Assembly: GCA_907163375.1 (NCBI GenBank)
Contig: CAJQUW010007079.1
Location: forward strand, 55,753-119,752
From: Prostheceraeus crozeri
Lineage: Eukaryota; Platyhelminthes; Polycladida; Euryleptidae
Direction of reading: 5' to 3'
DNA: 64,000 nucleotides
Shown here: piece after piece, positions 40,386 through 50,246 of the stretch
Numbering within the stretch: the first letter of the stretch is position 1
How the letters are laid out: each line of letters begins with the position of its first letter
Translations under genes and position numbers: made by a program
The notes under the pieces: model-generated
The model's input: only the letters and a program-made list of their open reading frames with translations
Databases searched by the model: none
What the model was told of the DNA's origin: nothing

Positions 40386-40894
40386 CAGGGGTTCCCAACC
40401 TGGCGTACGGGGGTGCGCGAAGGAATTTTGAGGGGTACGCAGAATATGGGAGATTTATTATGATTCAATTTTACTTTCATTACTTTTCTGTTCATGGGTC
40501 TGTTAAACTGTTAAACTTTGTGCGCATTCCGCATTGGATTGTCATCATCTGCCCTTGAAGCAACCGTTGCTAATTAGCGACCACCAACTCGACTCCAACC
40601 ACATACTTATATGAATTCGTTTTCTCCACCATAGTAATGATTAAAAGCAAACAAAGAACTTGTTTGATGTTGGAGCATGTGTTGTTACAGTTATATACAG
40701 TATAGTTTGTGCGCATCAGTTATACCTAGTCTAATTTTTGTGTTATCCAATTACGAATTTCGTATACTTATACGCGTAATTAAATTTTAGTATGATTGAA
40801 TTCTTGCTATGTTAAGTGAGGGTACGCGGAATAATGAAAAATTCCATGATTCTCTACGTTGGGGTACGCAACATGAAAAGGTTGTGAACCCTTG
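40386..40894. mobile_element. hAT-type MITE
   Basis: 509 bp with ends CAGGGGTTCCCAACCT and …AGGTTGTGAACCCTTG, the common hAT terminal form, next to 8-bp direct repeats ATGTAACA (40378-40385) and ATCTAACA (40895-40902), one mismatch. The GGGTACGC-type subterminal motifs are repeated at both sides. No coding. Confidence 0.8.
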
Positions 40895-40902
40895 ATCTAA
40901 CA

Positions 40903-41530
40903 TGACTTTCCATTCGTATGATTTAAACAAGCGATTGAATGCTATCTAAATGAAGATATGTGTGTTTTGTGTATGCATTTGGTGCAAGGTTGACCTCCCT
41001 TTCATTTCATCATTTAACCTCAGTGATAGAGGCAGTTCTTAAAAGAACTCATGGGCCATTCTTCAATCGTTTGTGGAGGGTCTTAAAGAAAACCTGGGCG
41101 AGATTGCTAAAGCATTCATGACCGAGCGATAGAAAAGATTACGTTGAGATCAGTGTCACATGCCCAACATGAGTTTCCTCAGGGGTTTCGGTCTAAAGTA
41201 TGACACAACCCCTTGCCATCCTTCCATCTGTGGCAGTGCTCGCCGTCCAAAAGGAGCGCCTCACCGTAGGAAGCATTATATCGAAGGTTTCCACATGACG
41301 TTGAGATGACCTGATAGCAAGCCATTCAGTGTATCAACCTCCCCCTCTGCATTCCATATCCGAAGATATGTGGCGGGCTTGGGACCGCTCTCGCTGCATT
41401 AGGAGGTAGCATCATGAAGGCCGTTTGGGGCGTTCTCGAGAGTGGCATTACTTCTTGACGTGGCCTGCAAGGAGAGAAGCATGAATGAAAGATGATATGA
41501 TTCTATTTTCCTGTCTGATACTTACGGAAT
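40903..41530. other. No recognisable gene
   Basis: Short frames only. Its 41160-41340 part shows loose similarity to 39640-39800. Confidence 0.4.
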
Positions 41531-42272
41531 TTGTGGGTTTTCTGTACTCTACGCGGATGTCCTCTTGATGATGTTCAGATGATAGCATCGAACATCCGCG
41601 CAGTTGAAGCACTCCTGGGTATCGTCCATCTTATTATTCTGATAGATGAGAGTGCAATCCGGAACGATACCCAGGAGTTAAACGTGGATGGCGGTGAGCT
41701 ATTCCGAGTACACGACATCATCCTTCTTCAAATCCGCCAAGTCACTCTCCAATTCTCACACTCTCAACAACGCTGCCTCCTTCAACTCACGCTCTCGATA
41801 CTCAGCCCTCTCCTTCCGCTCCAACCTCTCCTCAGCCTCCTCCTTCAACTGTCTCTCAGTCACATACTTCTGCCTCGCCTCCACACATTCTCTCCACTTC
41901 TCTGGCACACTAAGCATTTCTCTTCAATACATCACGCTCCACAGTCACGCATTTCACCGTGCTTCTCAACGCTTTCACTCGCCCCCTCAATCGGGTACAG
42001 TCCCTCTGTACATTACCATACACCAATTCATTCTTCCTCTTCAACATAACTTCACCCGGCACCGTCGACTTTTCAACCTTGACAACACACTTCGGCAGCA
42101 GCTCATCATACAGCATCCCCTTCGTGCCACACAACACTTCCCTCATCATGTGCTTTCCTATTGCCCTATTCACACATTTTGAGTGCGCCATACTAAATAT
42201 ATCGTTTTGCGCATCACATTTCATATTACCCCACACACAGCACCACATATTTATCCACAACATGATCAGCAC
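41531..42272 (-). pseudogene. Remains of a coiled-coil gene of Polinton type
   Basis: On the minus strand the region reads MAHSKCVNRAIGKHMMREV and then a Lys/Glu/Arg-rich coiled coil, with base composition (purine-rich coding strand) like the coiled-coil gene at 47829-48995. It belongs with the old PolB remains to its left, as part of one eroded element or several. It is broken, with a few breaks. Family identity is inferred from composition and coiled-coil character only. Confidence 0.4.
41552..41678. repeat. Two neighbouring hairpins
   Basis: CGCGGATGT/ACATCCGCG (41552-41560 with 41592-41600) and ACTCCTGGGTATCGT/ACGATACCCAGGAGT (41611-41625 with 41664-41678), both perfect stems. Confidence 0.6.
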
Positions 42273-42519
42273 TCTTCGACGGACGAACTCGGAATCGCTA
42301 ACCGCTGAAACCTCACCACAGGAGCATTTTACAACCTAGCGCTTATTCACATCTTTCGTCATGTTGCTTGTATTAGGTATCACTATAAAGAGATAGAATA
42401 ATTTGCGAGATTGAGAAAATAACGCTCGCTCACTCATATGAAACGTTTAACAATCTCATTGCTTTTTGACTTAACAAAAAGTCAAATATTTTTCAAATTT
42501 CGCAGTCTCCACGAAATTT

Positions 42520-43303
42520 CTGTCACTTTTGCTGGTCATGTGTTTCGTCAGACTAAAGGAATATCTATGGGAGGGAATTGCAGCCCTCTTTGGCTGACCT
42601 TTTAATTTCGCATTGCGAATTAATATATATGACTGACCTAATTAAAGACAAGAAAACAGGACTTGCTCGTTTATTATCCAATACATCTCGTTATATAGAT
42701 GACATCTGCATTATCAACTACACGAGCTTTGGTTCGAGAATCCCATTGATTTATCCTGATAGTCTGTAAGCTAGTCGCAGTGGACATGACGACAAATGTG
42801 TAGAGTATTTGGATGTAAAATTAGAAATTTCGAAAGATGGCTTAAAAACTTCAGTGTACCACAAAGTAAATGACTTTAATTTCCCCGTTACTTTGTTAAC
42901 TTTTCCGGATAATACGATTCCGCATAAGATGGGTGCTCAAGTCTTTGCGAGCCAAGTTTTGCGATATGGTCGCATCTGTACACACGAATTAGATTTTATC
43001 AATAAAGTTCGGAATACATTTCAGCTTTTGGTAGCAAGAAGCTACTCTAGATTTGAACTTAAGCAGTCCGCTCAGAGACAGTTGCAAAAACATTGGGAAG
43101 TTATCTTAAAATTCGGTTATTATTCAGCTAAGCAAATGCTAGACAATCATTTATTTTAATGTTTATTCTGATTTGAATAACTGATTAATAACGATTAATT
43201 TGATGGCAATTTTTTTTTAATTATTATTTTGTATTTATTGTCGCAGCTTTCATTTTATAAATTAATAACTGTGGATTGAGGCTGCCTTTGTGCAGGGCAG
43301 GGG
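42520..43303 (+). pseudogene. RT-like protein remains, YIDD type, unclassified retroelement
   Basis: The region shows motif-B-like sequence (GHVFRQTKGI type), LADLLISHCELIYM, the catalytic SRYIDDICIINY box, then VEYLDVKLEISKDGLKTSVY and a C-terminal block (RNTFQLLVARSYSRFELK). This matches an RT family common in cnidarian, mollusc and echinoderm genomes as I remember it; its element class is unsettled to me and may be close to Penelope-like RTs. It is broken, with a few breaks. The 3' end at about 43303 matches the inverted fragment at 37690-37985. Confidence 0.7.
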
Positions 43304-43825
43304 TCGGAAAAAATTAATTGATGAACAATTAATTGCAATTAATTGTTATTTAATTGATAATGAAAATTGATTGATGATGCAAAAATAATTGATTAATTGA
43401 TGACCAATTATTGCAGCTATATTGGTCATCATATATTATGTCAAAAAGGTAAGCACAACATCAGTTTATCGGTATTGAATATCATCCATAGCAAGCAGAA
43501 ACCTAATTTGTAGTCATCACGAAGGATTTTCCTGTACTGTAGAATCTGACTCATTTCTTCAGCTCAGAAGCCAGAAACTTGACATGTTCAAGGTTGAATC
43601 ACACGCGCGTACGAATACGGAGAGAGACTGACGCAGTGACGCACACACGATACTCGTCACTCGATGAATCAATGTTCCCATGACTATTGACGCACCCGCA
43701 CGCATTCCACACAATACCAGCGCAGCACACAAGAAATCTCGATCGTTACGTATGGAGCTATGAACCAATGGGATAACTAAAGTGACCTCGTTTTATTATT
43801 TCGGCATTGATTTGGTTGACATCAT
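43304..43825. other. AT-rich gap, no gene
   Basis: Begins with 130 bp of ATTAATTGATGA-type low-complexity sequence; nothing else recognised. Confidence 0.5.
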
Positions 43826-44530
43826 GTGTTGACGCTGATTAAGGTTGATCGAAGTGGACGACAGTTGACGTTCGGCAGCAGCCTCTACTACGCAATGCCT
43901 GTGGTATCAAAAAACAAAGAGACAGTTCAACTCTTTTTTATCAGAGACTCCGAGAAAGATACTTCGTCATTGAAATGTAAATGTGGCAAGACATTGATCC
44001 AGAAGCCCGGGACTGGTTGATCAAACCTACTATGTCACTTGAAATCTCAACATCCTGACTTCGCATCATCTACCACACAACCAACACTGAATAACTTCGT
44101 TGTATCTTCTTCGAGCAGTGCTAAGAATTGCAAGCTTCAGAATGTTTCAAGTTGGATTGAATGGGTTTCTTTGGGACTCAAGCCGTTCTCATCCGTCGAT
44201 GATGAACTGACACATAAGCATACAAACCTGAAACCCATTTCTTCGAAAATTCTGAAGAAATATATGCAGCTTTTGACGAAGGAAGTTGAAAGCATTATAA
44301 GGAACAAACTTCCACAACACTTCGCTTTATTATTGGATGGTTGGAGTCACAATAGTACACACTTTGTTGCCGTATTCGCTTCCTACACTGATGATTCTTC
44401 AGAGAATGGATATTCCGCTGTTCTTCTAGCTTTCTCTCCTTTTCACGAAGAAACTGAATTTACTGCGAAAGCTCATCACGACTTCTTGACTTGGATGTTA
44501 GTGGAAGTGTACCACAGTAGTAAGCAAAAC
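43826..44530 (+). pseudogene. hAT-type transposase remnant with BED finger
   Basis: At 43960-44060 the translation KCKCGKTLIQKPGTG followed by HLKSQHPDF is a BED-type zinc finger with its C-x-C and H-x4-H parts. It continues into TTQPTLNNFV, a linker typical of ZBED/hAT proteins, and then LPQHFALLLDGWSHNSTHFVAV, which resembles the first catalytic Asp region (LxxDxWS) of hAT transposases. The frame changes once between the BED finger and the body (about 44020-44040), and the rest of the catalytic and dimerisation domains is missing beyond 44530, where the tandem repeats begin. It is a 3'-truncated dead copy. Confidence 0.65.
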
Positions 44531-44539
44531 TCCACTTCT

Positions 44540-47040
44540 GGACCGCGCAAGATGGCCGCCATCGCTGAGTCCCCCCCCCCTCTGGCACGGCAGAGTGTCG
44601 TGGTCGGCCGCCGTGGTGCTTCGTGTCTGAGTCCCCCCCCCTCTGGAACGACAGAGGTTGTGGTCTGTCGTGGTGTGCCGGCCAGGTGGGTCCACGTTCA
44701 CAACATGTTCGCTGACGTCCCCCCCCCTCTGCAACGACAGAGTGTGAGACTCGGGTGAGTTGGTCCGACCGCCTGGTTGACGTGGGCGACCGTCTAGGTT
44801 GACGTGGGCGACCGCCAGGATTAGTCTTGAGGCTATAGTGTGTGATGTTTTTGGTGCAATCTGCTGAATGTTGGGTTGTAAAATGGGTTGTTTCGAGTGG
44901 AAGGAGTGGTCGGATGAGAAAACGGAGGTCGGATTCGTGTTCAGCGTGAAATTCTGCATCGGTAGGGTGAGTTTCAAGGCAATCGGTGAGAAAAAATTTT
45001 TCTTCAAAATTTTAACAGAGTTAGAATTTGGGACGTTTTGGTGTGTAGCGTCCAAACGAAGCATCGGATGAGAAAACGGAGGTCAGATTCGGATTCAGCG
45101 TGAAATTCTGCATCGGTAGGGTGAGTTTCAAGTCAATCGGAGAGAAAAAATTTTCGGCTGACGTCCCCCCCCTCTGGACAGCTTGCTTCCAGTGGACGGA
45201 TTTTGTCGTGCGATAGCTCGTTTGAAAGCTAAGAGTGAGACAAATTCAGTGAAAGAATCGGCTTGTTCCTATCTGTCTTCGTTCAAAAGTTAGAGCGGTT
45301 ACAAGATTTTAGGTCGGAGCTCGCTCACCTGAAAAAATCCTAAGTGTCAGAGTGACTTTGTATGGGTAAAATTTTGAAAATTTTCCAAAGTGTGGAATTT
45401 CGACCTGGGACCGCCACCAAAACATTTTTCATCAAACTTCACTGACTCCCCCGACAGCAATCTTCTAACTTTGGTTCTAGTGGACGGATTTTGTCTTACA
45501 GCTACTCGTTTGAAAGAGGAGAAAAAACTGCTCGACAACATTTTTTGTTGCGAGTCAATCGGACCAGCCGTTCACAAGTTAGAGCGGTTACAAGATTTTA
45601 GGTCGGAGCTCGCTCACCTGAAAAAATCCTAAGTGTCAGAGTGACTTTGTATGGGTAAAATTTTGAAAATTTTCCAAAGTGTGGAATTTCGACCTGGGAC
45701 CGCCACCAAAACATTTTTCATCAAATTTCACTGACCCCCCCCCCCCCGACAGCAATCTTCTAACTTTGGTTCTAGTGGACGGATTTTGTCTTACAGCTAC
45801 TCGTTTGAAAGAGGAGAAAAAACTGCTCGACAACATTTTTTGTTGCGAGTCAATCGGACCAGCCGTTCACAAGTTAGAGCGGTTACAAGATTTTAGGTCG
45901 GAGCTCGCTCACCTGAAAAAATCCTAAGTGTCAGAGTGACTTTGTATGGGTAAAATTTTGAAAATTTTCCAAAGTGTGGAATTTCGACCTGGGACCGCCA
46001 CCAAAACATTTTTCATCAAATTTCACTGACCCCCCCCCCCCGACAGCAATCTTCTAACTTTGGTTCTAGTGGACGGATTTTGTCTTACAGCTACTCGTTT
46101 GAAAGAGGAGAAAAAACTGCTCGACAACATTTTTTGTTGCGAGTCAATCGGACCAGCCGTTCACAAGTTAGAGCGGTTACAAGATTTTAGGTCGGAGCTC
46201 GCTCACCTGAAAAAATCCTAAGTGTCAAAGTGACTTTGTATGGGTAAAATTTTGAAAATTTTCCAAAGTGTGGAATTTCGACCTGGGACCGCCACCAAAA
46301 CATTTTTCATCAAATTTCACTGACCCCCCCCCCCCGACAGCAATCTTCTAACTTTGGTTCTAGTGGACGGATTTTGTCTTACAGCTACTCGTTTGAAAGA
46401 GGAGAAAAAACTGCTCGACAACATTTTTTGTTGCGAGTCAATCGGACCAGCCGTTCACAAGTTAGAGCGGTTACAAGATTTTAGGTCGGAGCTCGCTCAC
46501 CTGAAAAAATCCTAAGTGTCAGAGTGGCTTTGTATGGGTAAAATTTTGAAAATTTTCCAAAGTGTGGAATTTCGACCTGGGACCGTCACCAAAACATTTT
46601 TCATCAAATTTTGAAATTTCACTGACGTCCCCCCCCCCTCTGGACAGCTTGCTTCGATTTTGGCTTCCAGTGGACGGATTTTGTCGTGCGATAGCTCGTT
46701 TGAAAGCTAAGAGTGAGACAAATTCAGTGAAAGAATCGGCTTGTTCGTATCTGCCTTCGTTTAGATGTGAGACGCCATTTAAGATTTTAGGTCGGAGCTC
46801 GCTCACCTGAAAAAATCCTAAGTGTCAGAGTGACTTTGTATGGGTAAAATTTTGAAAATTTTCCAAAGTGTTGGAATTTCGACCTGGGACCGTCACCAAA
46901 ACATTTTTCATCAAATTTCTCTGAATGAGGGGGGGGGAGGGGGGGGTCAGTGAAATTTGATGAAAAATGTTTTGGTTAAGGTCCCAGGTCGAAATTCGGA
47001 AGTTTTAAATTTTTCAAAATTTTCACCACACTGGAGCTCT
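44540..47040. repeat. Tandem array, ~294-bp unit with poly-C tracts
   Basis: The anchor GGAGCTCGCTCACCTG occurs at 45316, 45605, 45900, 46194, 46488 and 46794, so periods are 289, 295, 294, 294 and 306 bp. Length changes come mainly from the C run (5 to 12 Cs) before CGACAGCAATC. Flanking parts (44560-45310, 46560-46790) are older variants with CCCCTCTGGACAGC. After a G-run at 46928-46950 an inverted partial unit (46950-47065) closes the array. Confidence 0.85.
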
Positions 47041-47232
47041 CACACTTAGGAATTTTTTCACTTGTGGCATGTTACATGGACATGTGCTGGCGGACCAACT
47101 TCCCATGGTCATATGAGAATGGTTCAGGTGTCATATTGTAAAGAATGATGAGACAAATCGTTTGCAACAAACCGCATGTCGCTACGATGAATACTTTCGG
47201 AGATAGAGCCATTTTAAGTTTTCTTCCGAGCA

Positions 47233-47811
47233 TATATAAACCCCCGACAACGTAAGTCTGATCACTTCATCGAAAGACGAGGTAAGCGACGGTCGTCGCT
47301 CTGAGCTCCCGATATCGGGTGCAAAGGACTCTATCTTTTGAAGTAGGCAAGCTATCTTGCTACTTCAAAGTTTGTATGATAGAGTTTGATAGTGTCTTTA
47401 CTACTGATAAAATTTTTTAAAAGTAGTATGAGTAGTAAAATGCGGAATTTTTTAAAAATTCTTAATTTTCAGTTTTTTCAAAGTTTTAACATATAGACTA
47501 AGGTTTTCAAGTATCCTGAGTTCAAATCTGCTATCAGATTTGAAATTTAACTAAGTCTAAGGCAGCTTTGAGGGGTTAGATCCCAGCTACTGATCACTAC
47601 CTTTGACTCGGCGTTCCTGTTACCACTTCGGGGCAGTGACAATGATGTCTTCAGCTGTAAAGAGCGGGTATCGGGGAAGATCTCTCACTTCCCTAGTGAT
47701 CAGTACAAGGCCTTCGGGCTGTCGACGGGATCGAGTGCCACTCACTACACTCTTTAGGAATATGACTGTACTACATGATTCCAAACTTATACAAATTTCA
47801 TTATCTTACAG
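47233..47811 (+). promoter_or_regulatory. Promoter and 5'-UTR intron of the 47829 gene
   Basis: TATATAAA at 47233-47240, a likely start about 30 bp on, a donor GAG|GTAAGC at 47282 and an acceptor TTATCTTACAG ending at 47811. The intron contains the hairpin TTCAAATCTG-CTAT-CAGATTTGAA (47520-47543). Confidence 0.6.
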
Positions 47812-47828
47812 CTAACGATAAATCAGGC

Positions 47829-48995
47829 ATGGCAAACGATAGAAACAGAAAGTATCATATCAAAATGTGTGTGTGCGGTCGTATAAATCGCAGTGCGGAC
47901 GCCAAGGCTCACGTCAAGAAGGCGGGCACCGGCCACATGATTATCTTGAATAGGGTTGCGTGCGTGAAGTGTAGAGTGCTGAAGGGTGATGAGGATGAGG
48001 CGCGTTTCTACAGAGTGCATGCTGACTGTAGTGGTGGTTTAGTGACTGATTTGAGATTTACGCAGTTGATTGTGGAAGAGAGGGAGCGAATGTTGGCGAT
48101 CGAGCGAGAGGGTAAGGTTGAGAATGTTGTTGAGAATGATGAGTTGGCGAGAGCGGTTGCGTCGTTGGAGGGTGAGATTGGGCGAAAGAGAGTGCTTGAG
48201 AGTGATGATGAGGATGATGTGGATTTAGATAGGGAGCGTGTGAGGAAGCGTGTGAGGAAGTTGAGCTCTTCGTCATCGGAGGTGTCAAACATCGTCATCA
48301 CCGACCCCCCGAAGAGCTCATCTTCCCCAAAAGTGAAGAGTGGTGGGATTCGTGTGCAGTCGGCGAGGTGGTTGAAGGATGAAGAGAAGAGGCATGTTTC
48401 GCAGCAGATGGCGCATGATTTGTTGGTGAATAAGTATGAGAGTTTGAAGAAAGTGAAGGATGAAGTTGTGAAGGAGTTGGATGAGTTAAAAAAGAAGGAA
48501 CTGAAGTCGAAGGAGGTGGCGGATGAAAACATTAGAATGAGGCGTTGTGTGACTGATTTGAAGAATAAGACGCGAGAGTTGGAAGAGAAGAATGATGAGT
48601 GTGAGAAGAGGGCGAGTGCTGCGGAGAGAAGAATGAGAGATGCAGAGGCGAAGTTTGAGGAGATGATGAAGGAGATGAGTGTGTTGAGAGCGAGGAATGT
48701 TGAGTTGGAGAGGACTGTGGCTCGGCGGGGTGATGAGAGGCAGGCGTATGAGAAGTTGGAGCGCATGAGGGATGAGTGGGAACGTGTGAATGAGGATCGT
48801 TTGTTTGAGTTTCACATCCCTATTCGGGATAATCATTTGGCCGGCGAAGTACTCGTCAATCAAAGTCTCGACGAGTCCATCCTATGTTACAATGGTCATC
48901 CGAGCAAGAAGTGTCTGCATGCCAGCCTGAGAATGCGCGGTCACCTACATAAATTCTCGATTCGGAAACGCGCGAGACTGCCAAAGGATGACTAA
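47829..48995 (+). CDS. Zinc-cluster coiled-coil protein of element 2, unknown
   Basis: 388 residues from MANDRNRKYH; the 18 codons open upstream lie in a predicted 5' intron. The N-terminus has CVCG and CVKC pairs with two nearby His residues, a possible zinc cluster. Residues about 130-165 are acidic then basic (ESDDEDDVDLDRERVRKRVRK), followed by a Ser-rich linker and a long coiled coil to about residue 330. A nuclear, DNA- or RNA-associated role is plausible (inference). A 61-bp intron (49000-49060) follows the stop, then a histone-like stem-loop. The order zinc cluster, acidic/basic region and coiled coil is also that of the spliced gene at 21716-23770. Confidence 0.6.
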   Translation: MANDRNRKYHIKMCVCGRINRSADAKAHVKKAGTGHMIILNRVACVKCRVLKGDEDEARFYRVHADCSGGLVTDLRFTQLIVEERERMLAIEREGKVENVVENDELARAVASLEGEIGRKRVLESDDEDDVDLDRERVRKRVRKLSSSSSEVSNIVITDPPKSSSSPKVKSGGIRVQSARWLKDEEKRHVSQQMAHDLLVNKYESLKKVKDEVVKELDELKKKELKSKEVADENIRMRRCVTDLKNKTRELEEKNDECEKRASAAERRMRDAEAKFEEMMKEMSVLRARNVELERTVARRGDERQAYEKLERMRDEWERVNEDRLFEFHIPIRDNHLAGEVLVNQSLDESILCYNGHPSKKCLHASLRMRGHLHKFSIRKRARLPKDD

Positions 48996-48999
48996 CTTG

Positions 49000-49060
49000 G
49001 TAAGTGAAAAAGTAAATAAGATAGTATATCCTATTCTAATACATATCATTTTCATTGCAG
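49000..49060 (+). other. Short intron in the 3' UTR of the 47829 gene
   Basis: GTAAGTG donor at 49000, a CTAAT branch-like site at 49036-49040 and TTTTCATTGCAG acceptor ending 49060. Removing it brings the stem-loop at 49113 to about 57 nt from the stop. Confidence 0.55.
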
Positions 49061-49092
49061 ATCTTTGCCCGCCTTCACCACCCCATCACGTC

Positions 49093-49238
49093 ACTCCCGA
49101 GAACGAACCATCGGCTCTCTTAAGGGCCACCTAGGGGCAAGACATGATAGAACCTCCACGCGGTTTGCCCTGGGCAGTCTTTAGACTGGCGAATACTATC
49201 ATTAAGTTGAATCTGCTATCAGTCAACTTGAACGTTGC
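49093..49238 (+). terminator. Histone-type 3'-end block, copy 1
   Basis: First of three copies (49093-49238, 49569-49709, 50103-50246). It contains the stem-loop GGCTCT-CTTA-AGGGCC (49113-49128) followed by ACC, the form of the histone mRNA 3' stem-loop. A purine-rich GGGGCAAGACATGATAGAA element follows, placed like a histone downstream element. A second hairpin AAGTTGA…TCAACTT closes the block. Confidence 0.7.
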
Positions 49239-49253
49239 GTCGCGTTAGAGGGG

Positions 49254-49260
49254 TATATAA
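49254..49260 (+). promoter_or_regulatory. TATA box of the 49293 gene
   Basis: TATATAA, 33 bp before the ATG, just after block copy 1. Confidence 0.6.
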
Positions 49261-49292
49261 ACCACTGCCTCTCATTTCATTTCATTTCAATC

Positions 49293-49559
49293 ATGCAGAC
49301 GCCGAACAGTCAAGTCAGCTCTCCTCGCGGACCACAGTTAAGGCCGCGAAATTTATTTGAGGAGTTTGTTAGGCTAGAGGAGCAAGACAGAGTTTTTAAT
49401 AATCTTGCTCGGATTGGCAATCCGATGACAGCAACTGCTGTCAATCCAACGGAATGGCGCTACATTCCAATTTTTAGTCATGTGCCAGTTAGTGTGGAAG
49501 TCGACAGTGCTACCAAAGAGAGAGTCAAAGACTCTCTCAGCAGAATTGGTAGGGTGTAA
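49293..49559 (+). CDS. Small protein of element 2, unknown (88 aa)
   Basis: 88 residues and not recognised. It has a polar N-terminus, a charged helix (LFEEFVRLEEQDRVF) and a beta-like part (EWRYIPIFSHVPVSVEVD). The start is supported by a TATA box 33 bp upstream. The stop is followed after 30 nt by histone-type block copy 2, the spacing seen in real histone mRNAs. Confidence 0.55.
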   Translation: MQTPNSQVSSPRGPQLRPRNLFEEFVRLEEQDRVFNNLARIGNPMTATAVNPTEWRYIPIFSHVPVSVEVDSATKERVKDSLSRIGRV

Positions 49560-49568
49560 GATAACGTT

Positions 49569-49709
49569 ACTCCCGAGAACGAACCATCGGCTCTCTTAAG
49601 GGCCACCATGGGGCAAGACATGATAGAACCTCCTCGCGGTTTGCCCTGGGCAGTCTTTGGACTGGCGAATACTATCATTAAGTTGAATCTGCTATCAGTC
49701 AACTTGAAC
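49569..49709 (+). terminator. Histone-type 3'-end block, copy 2
   Basis: Stem-loop GGCTCT-CTTA-AGGGCC at 49589-49604, 30 nt after the stop of the 88-aa gene, then ACCATGGGGCAAGACATGAT. Confidence 0.7.
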
Positions 49710-49777
49710 ATTATGCAGTCGATTGCTATCCCTGAAGCATTCTGATTCGCTGTTGAGCAATTCATTGTTGAAAACCC

Positions 49778-49784
49778 TATATAA
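49778..49784 (+). promoter_or_regulatory. TATA box of the 49826 gene
   Basis: TATATAA in CCCTATATAAGCC, 42 bp before the ATG. Confidence 0.6.
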
Positions 49785-49825
49785 GCCAGAAGATTGTAGC
49801 ACTTCTCATTCAATTTGAAGTCACG

Positions 49826-50080
49826 ATGGAAGCAACGTCTCCTGCCAACATTCCCGTCTTCACCGATGAAGACAACGGCATTCCCAACTTCATCATCCTC
49901 GACGAGTGGGATGAAGAGGATGAGAAGAAGGGGAAGATCAAGAAGATCATTTGGACGGATGAGGTGTGGACTCCTAAAACCACCCGCATCCGAAAGGTGC
50001 CAGATGCACCAGTACGACCTCGGCGGTATAGGGTCTATGACAACCTAGCTGTCATACCTATTGACTATTCAAGCCAATAG
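49826..50080 (+). CDS. Small acidic/basic protein of element 2, unknown (84 aa)
   Basis: 84 residues and not recognised. Acidic segment LDEWDEEDEKKGKIKK in the middle and basic APVRPRRYRVYD near the end. The start follows a TATA box by 42 bp. The stop is 41 nt before the stem-loop of block copy 3. Confidence 0.55.
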   Translation: MEATSPANIPVFTDEDNGIPNFIILDEWDEEDEKKGKIKKIIWTDEVWTPKTTRIRKVPDAPVRPRRYRVYDNLAVIPIDYSSQ

Positions 50081-50102
50081 TCAACTTAATTGACACCATT
50101 GA

Positions 50103-50246
50103 CACCGAGAACGAACCATCGGCTCTCTTAAGGGCCACCATGGGGCAAGACATGATAGAACCTCCACGCGGTTTGCCCTGGGCAGTCTTCGGACTGGCGA
50201 ATACTATCATTAAGTTGAATCTGCTATCAGTCAACTTGAACGTTGC
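50103..50246 (+). terminator. Histone-type 3'-end block, copy 3
   Basis: Stem-loop GGCTCT-CTTA-AGGGCC at 50121-50136, 41 nt after the stop of the 84-aa gene, with the same purine-rich downstream element. Confidence 0.7.

Noticed and set aside
45347-46810. Repeated 64-95-codon frames on both strands of the tandem array
   Set aside because: They arise from the repeat unit; C-run length changes shift frames between units, which is not coding behaviour.
44540-47040. CRISPR-like reading of the tandem array
   Set aside because: The unit is ~294 bp without unique spacers, and the context is eukaryotic.
48008-48863. Long minus-strand frames (up to 252 codons) opposite the coiled-coil gene
   Set aside because: Shadow of a Glu/Lys/Arg-rich plus-strand gene; Ser/Phe/Leu-rich composition is typical of such antisense frames.
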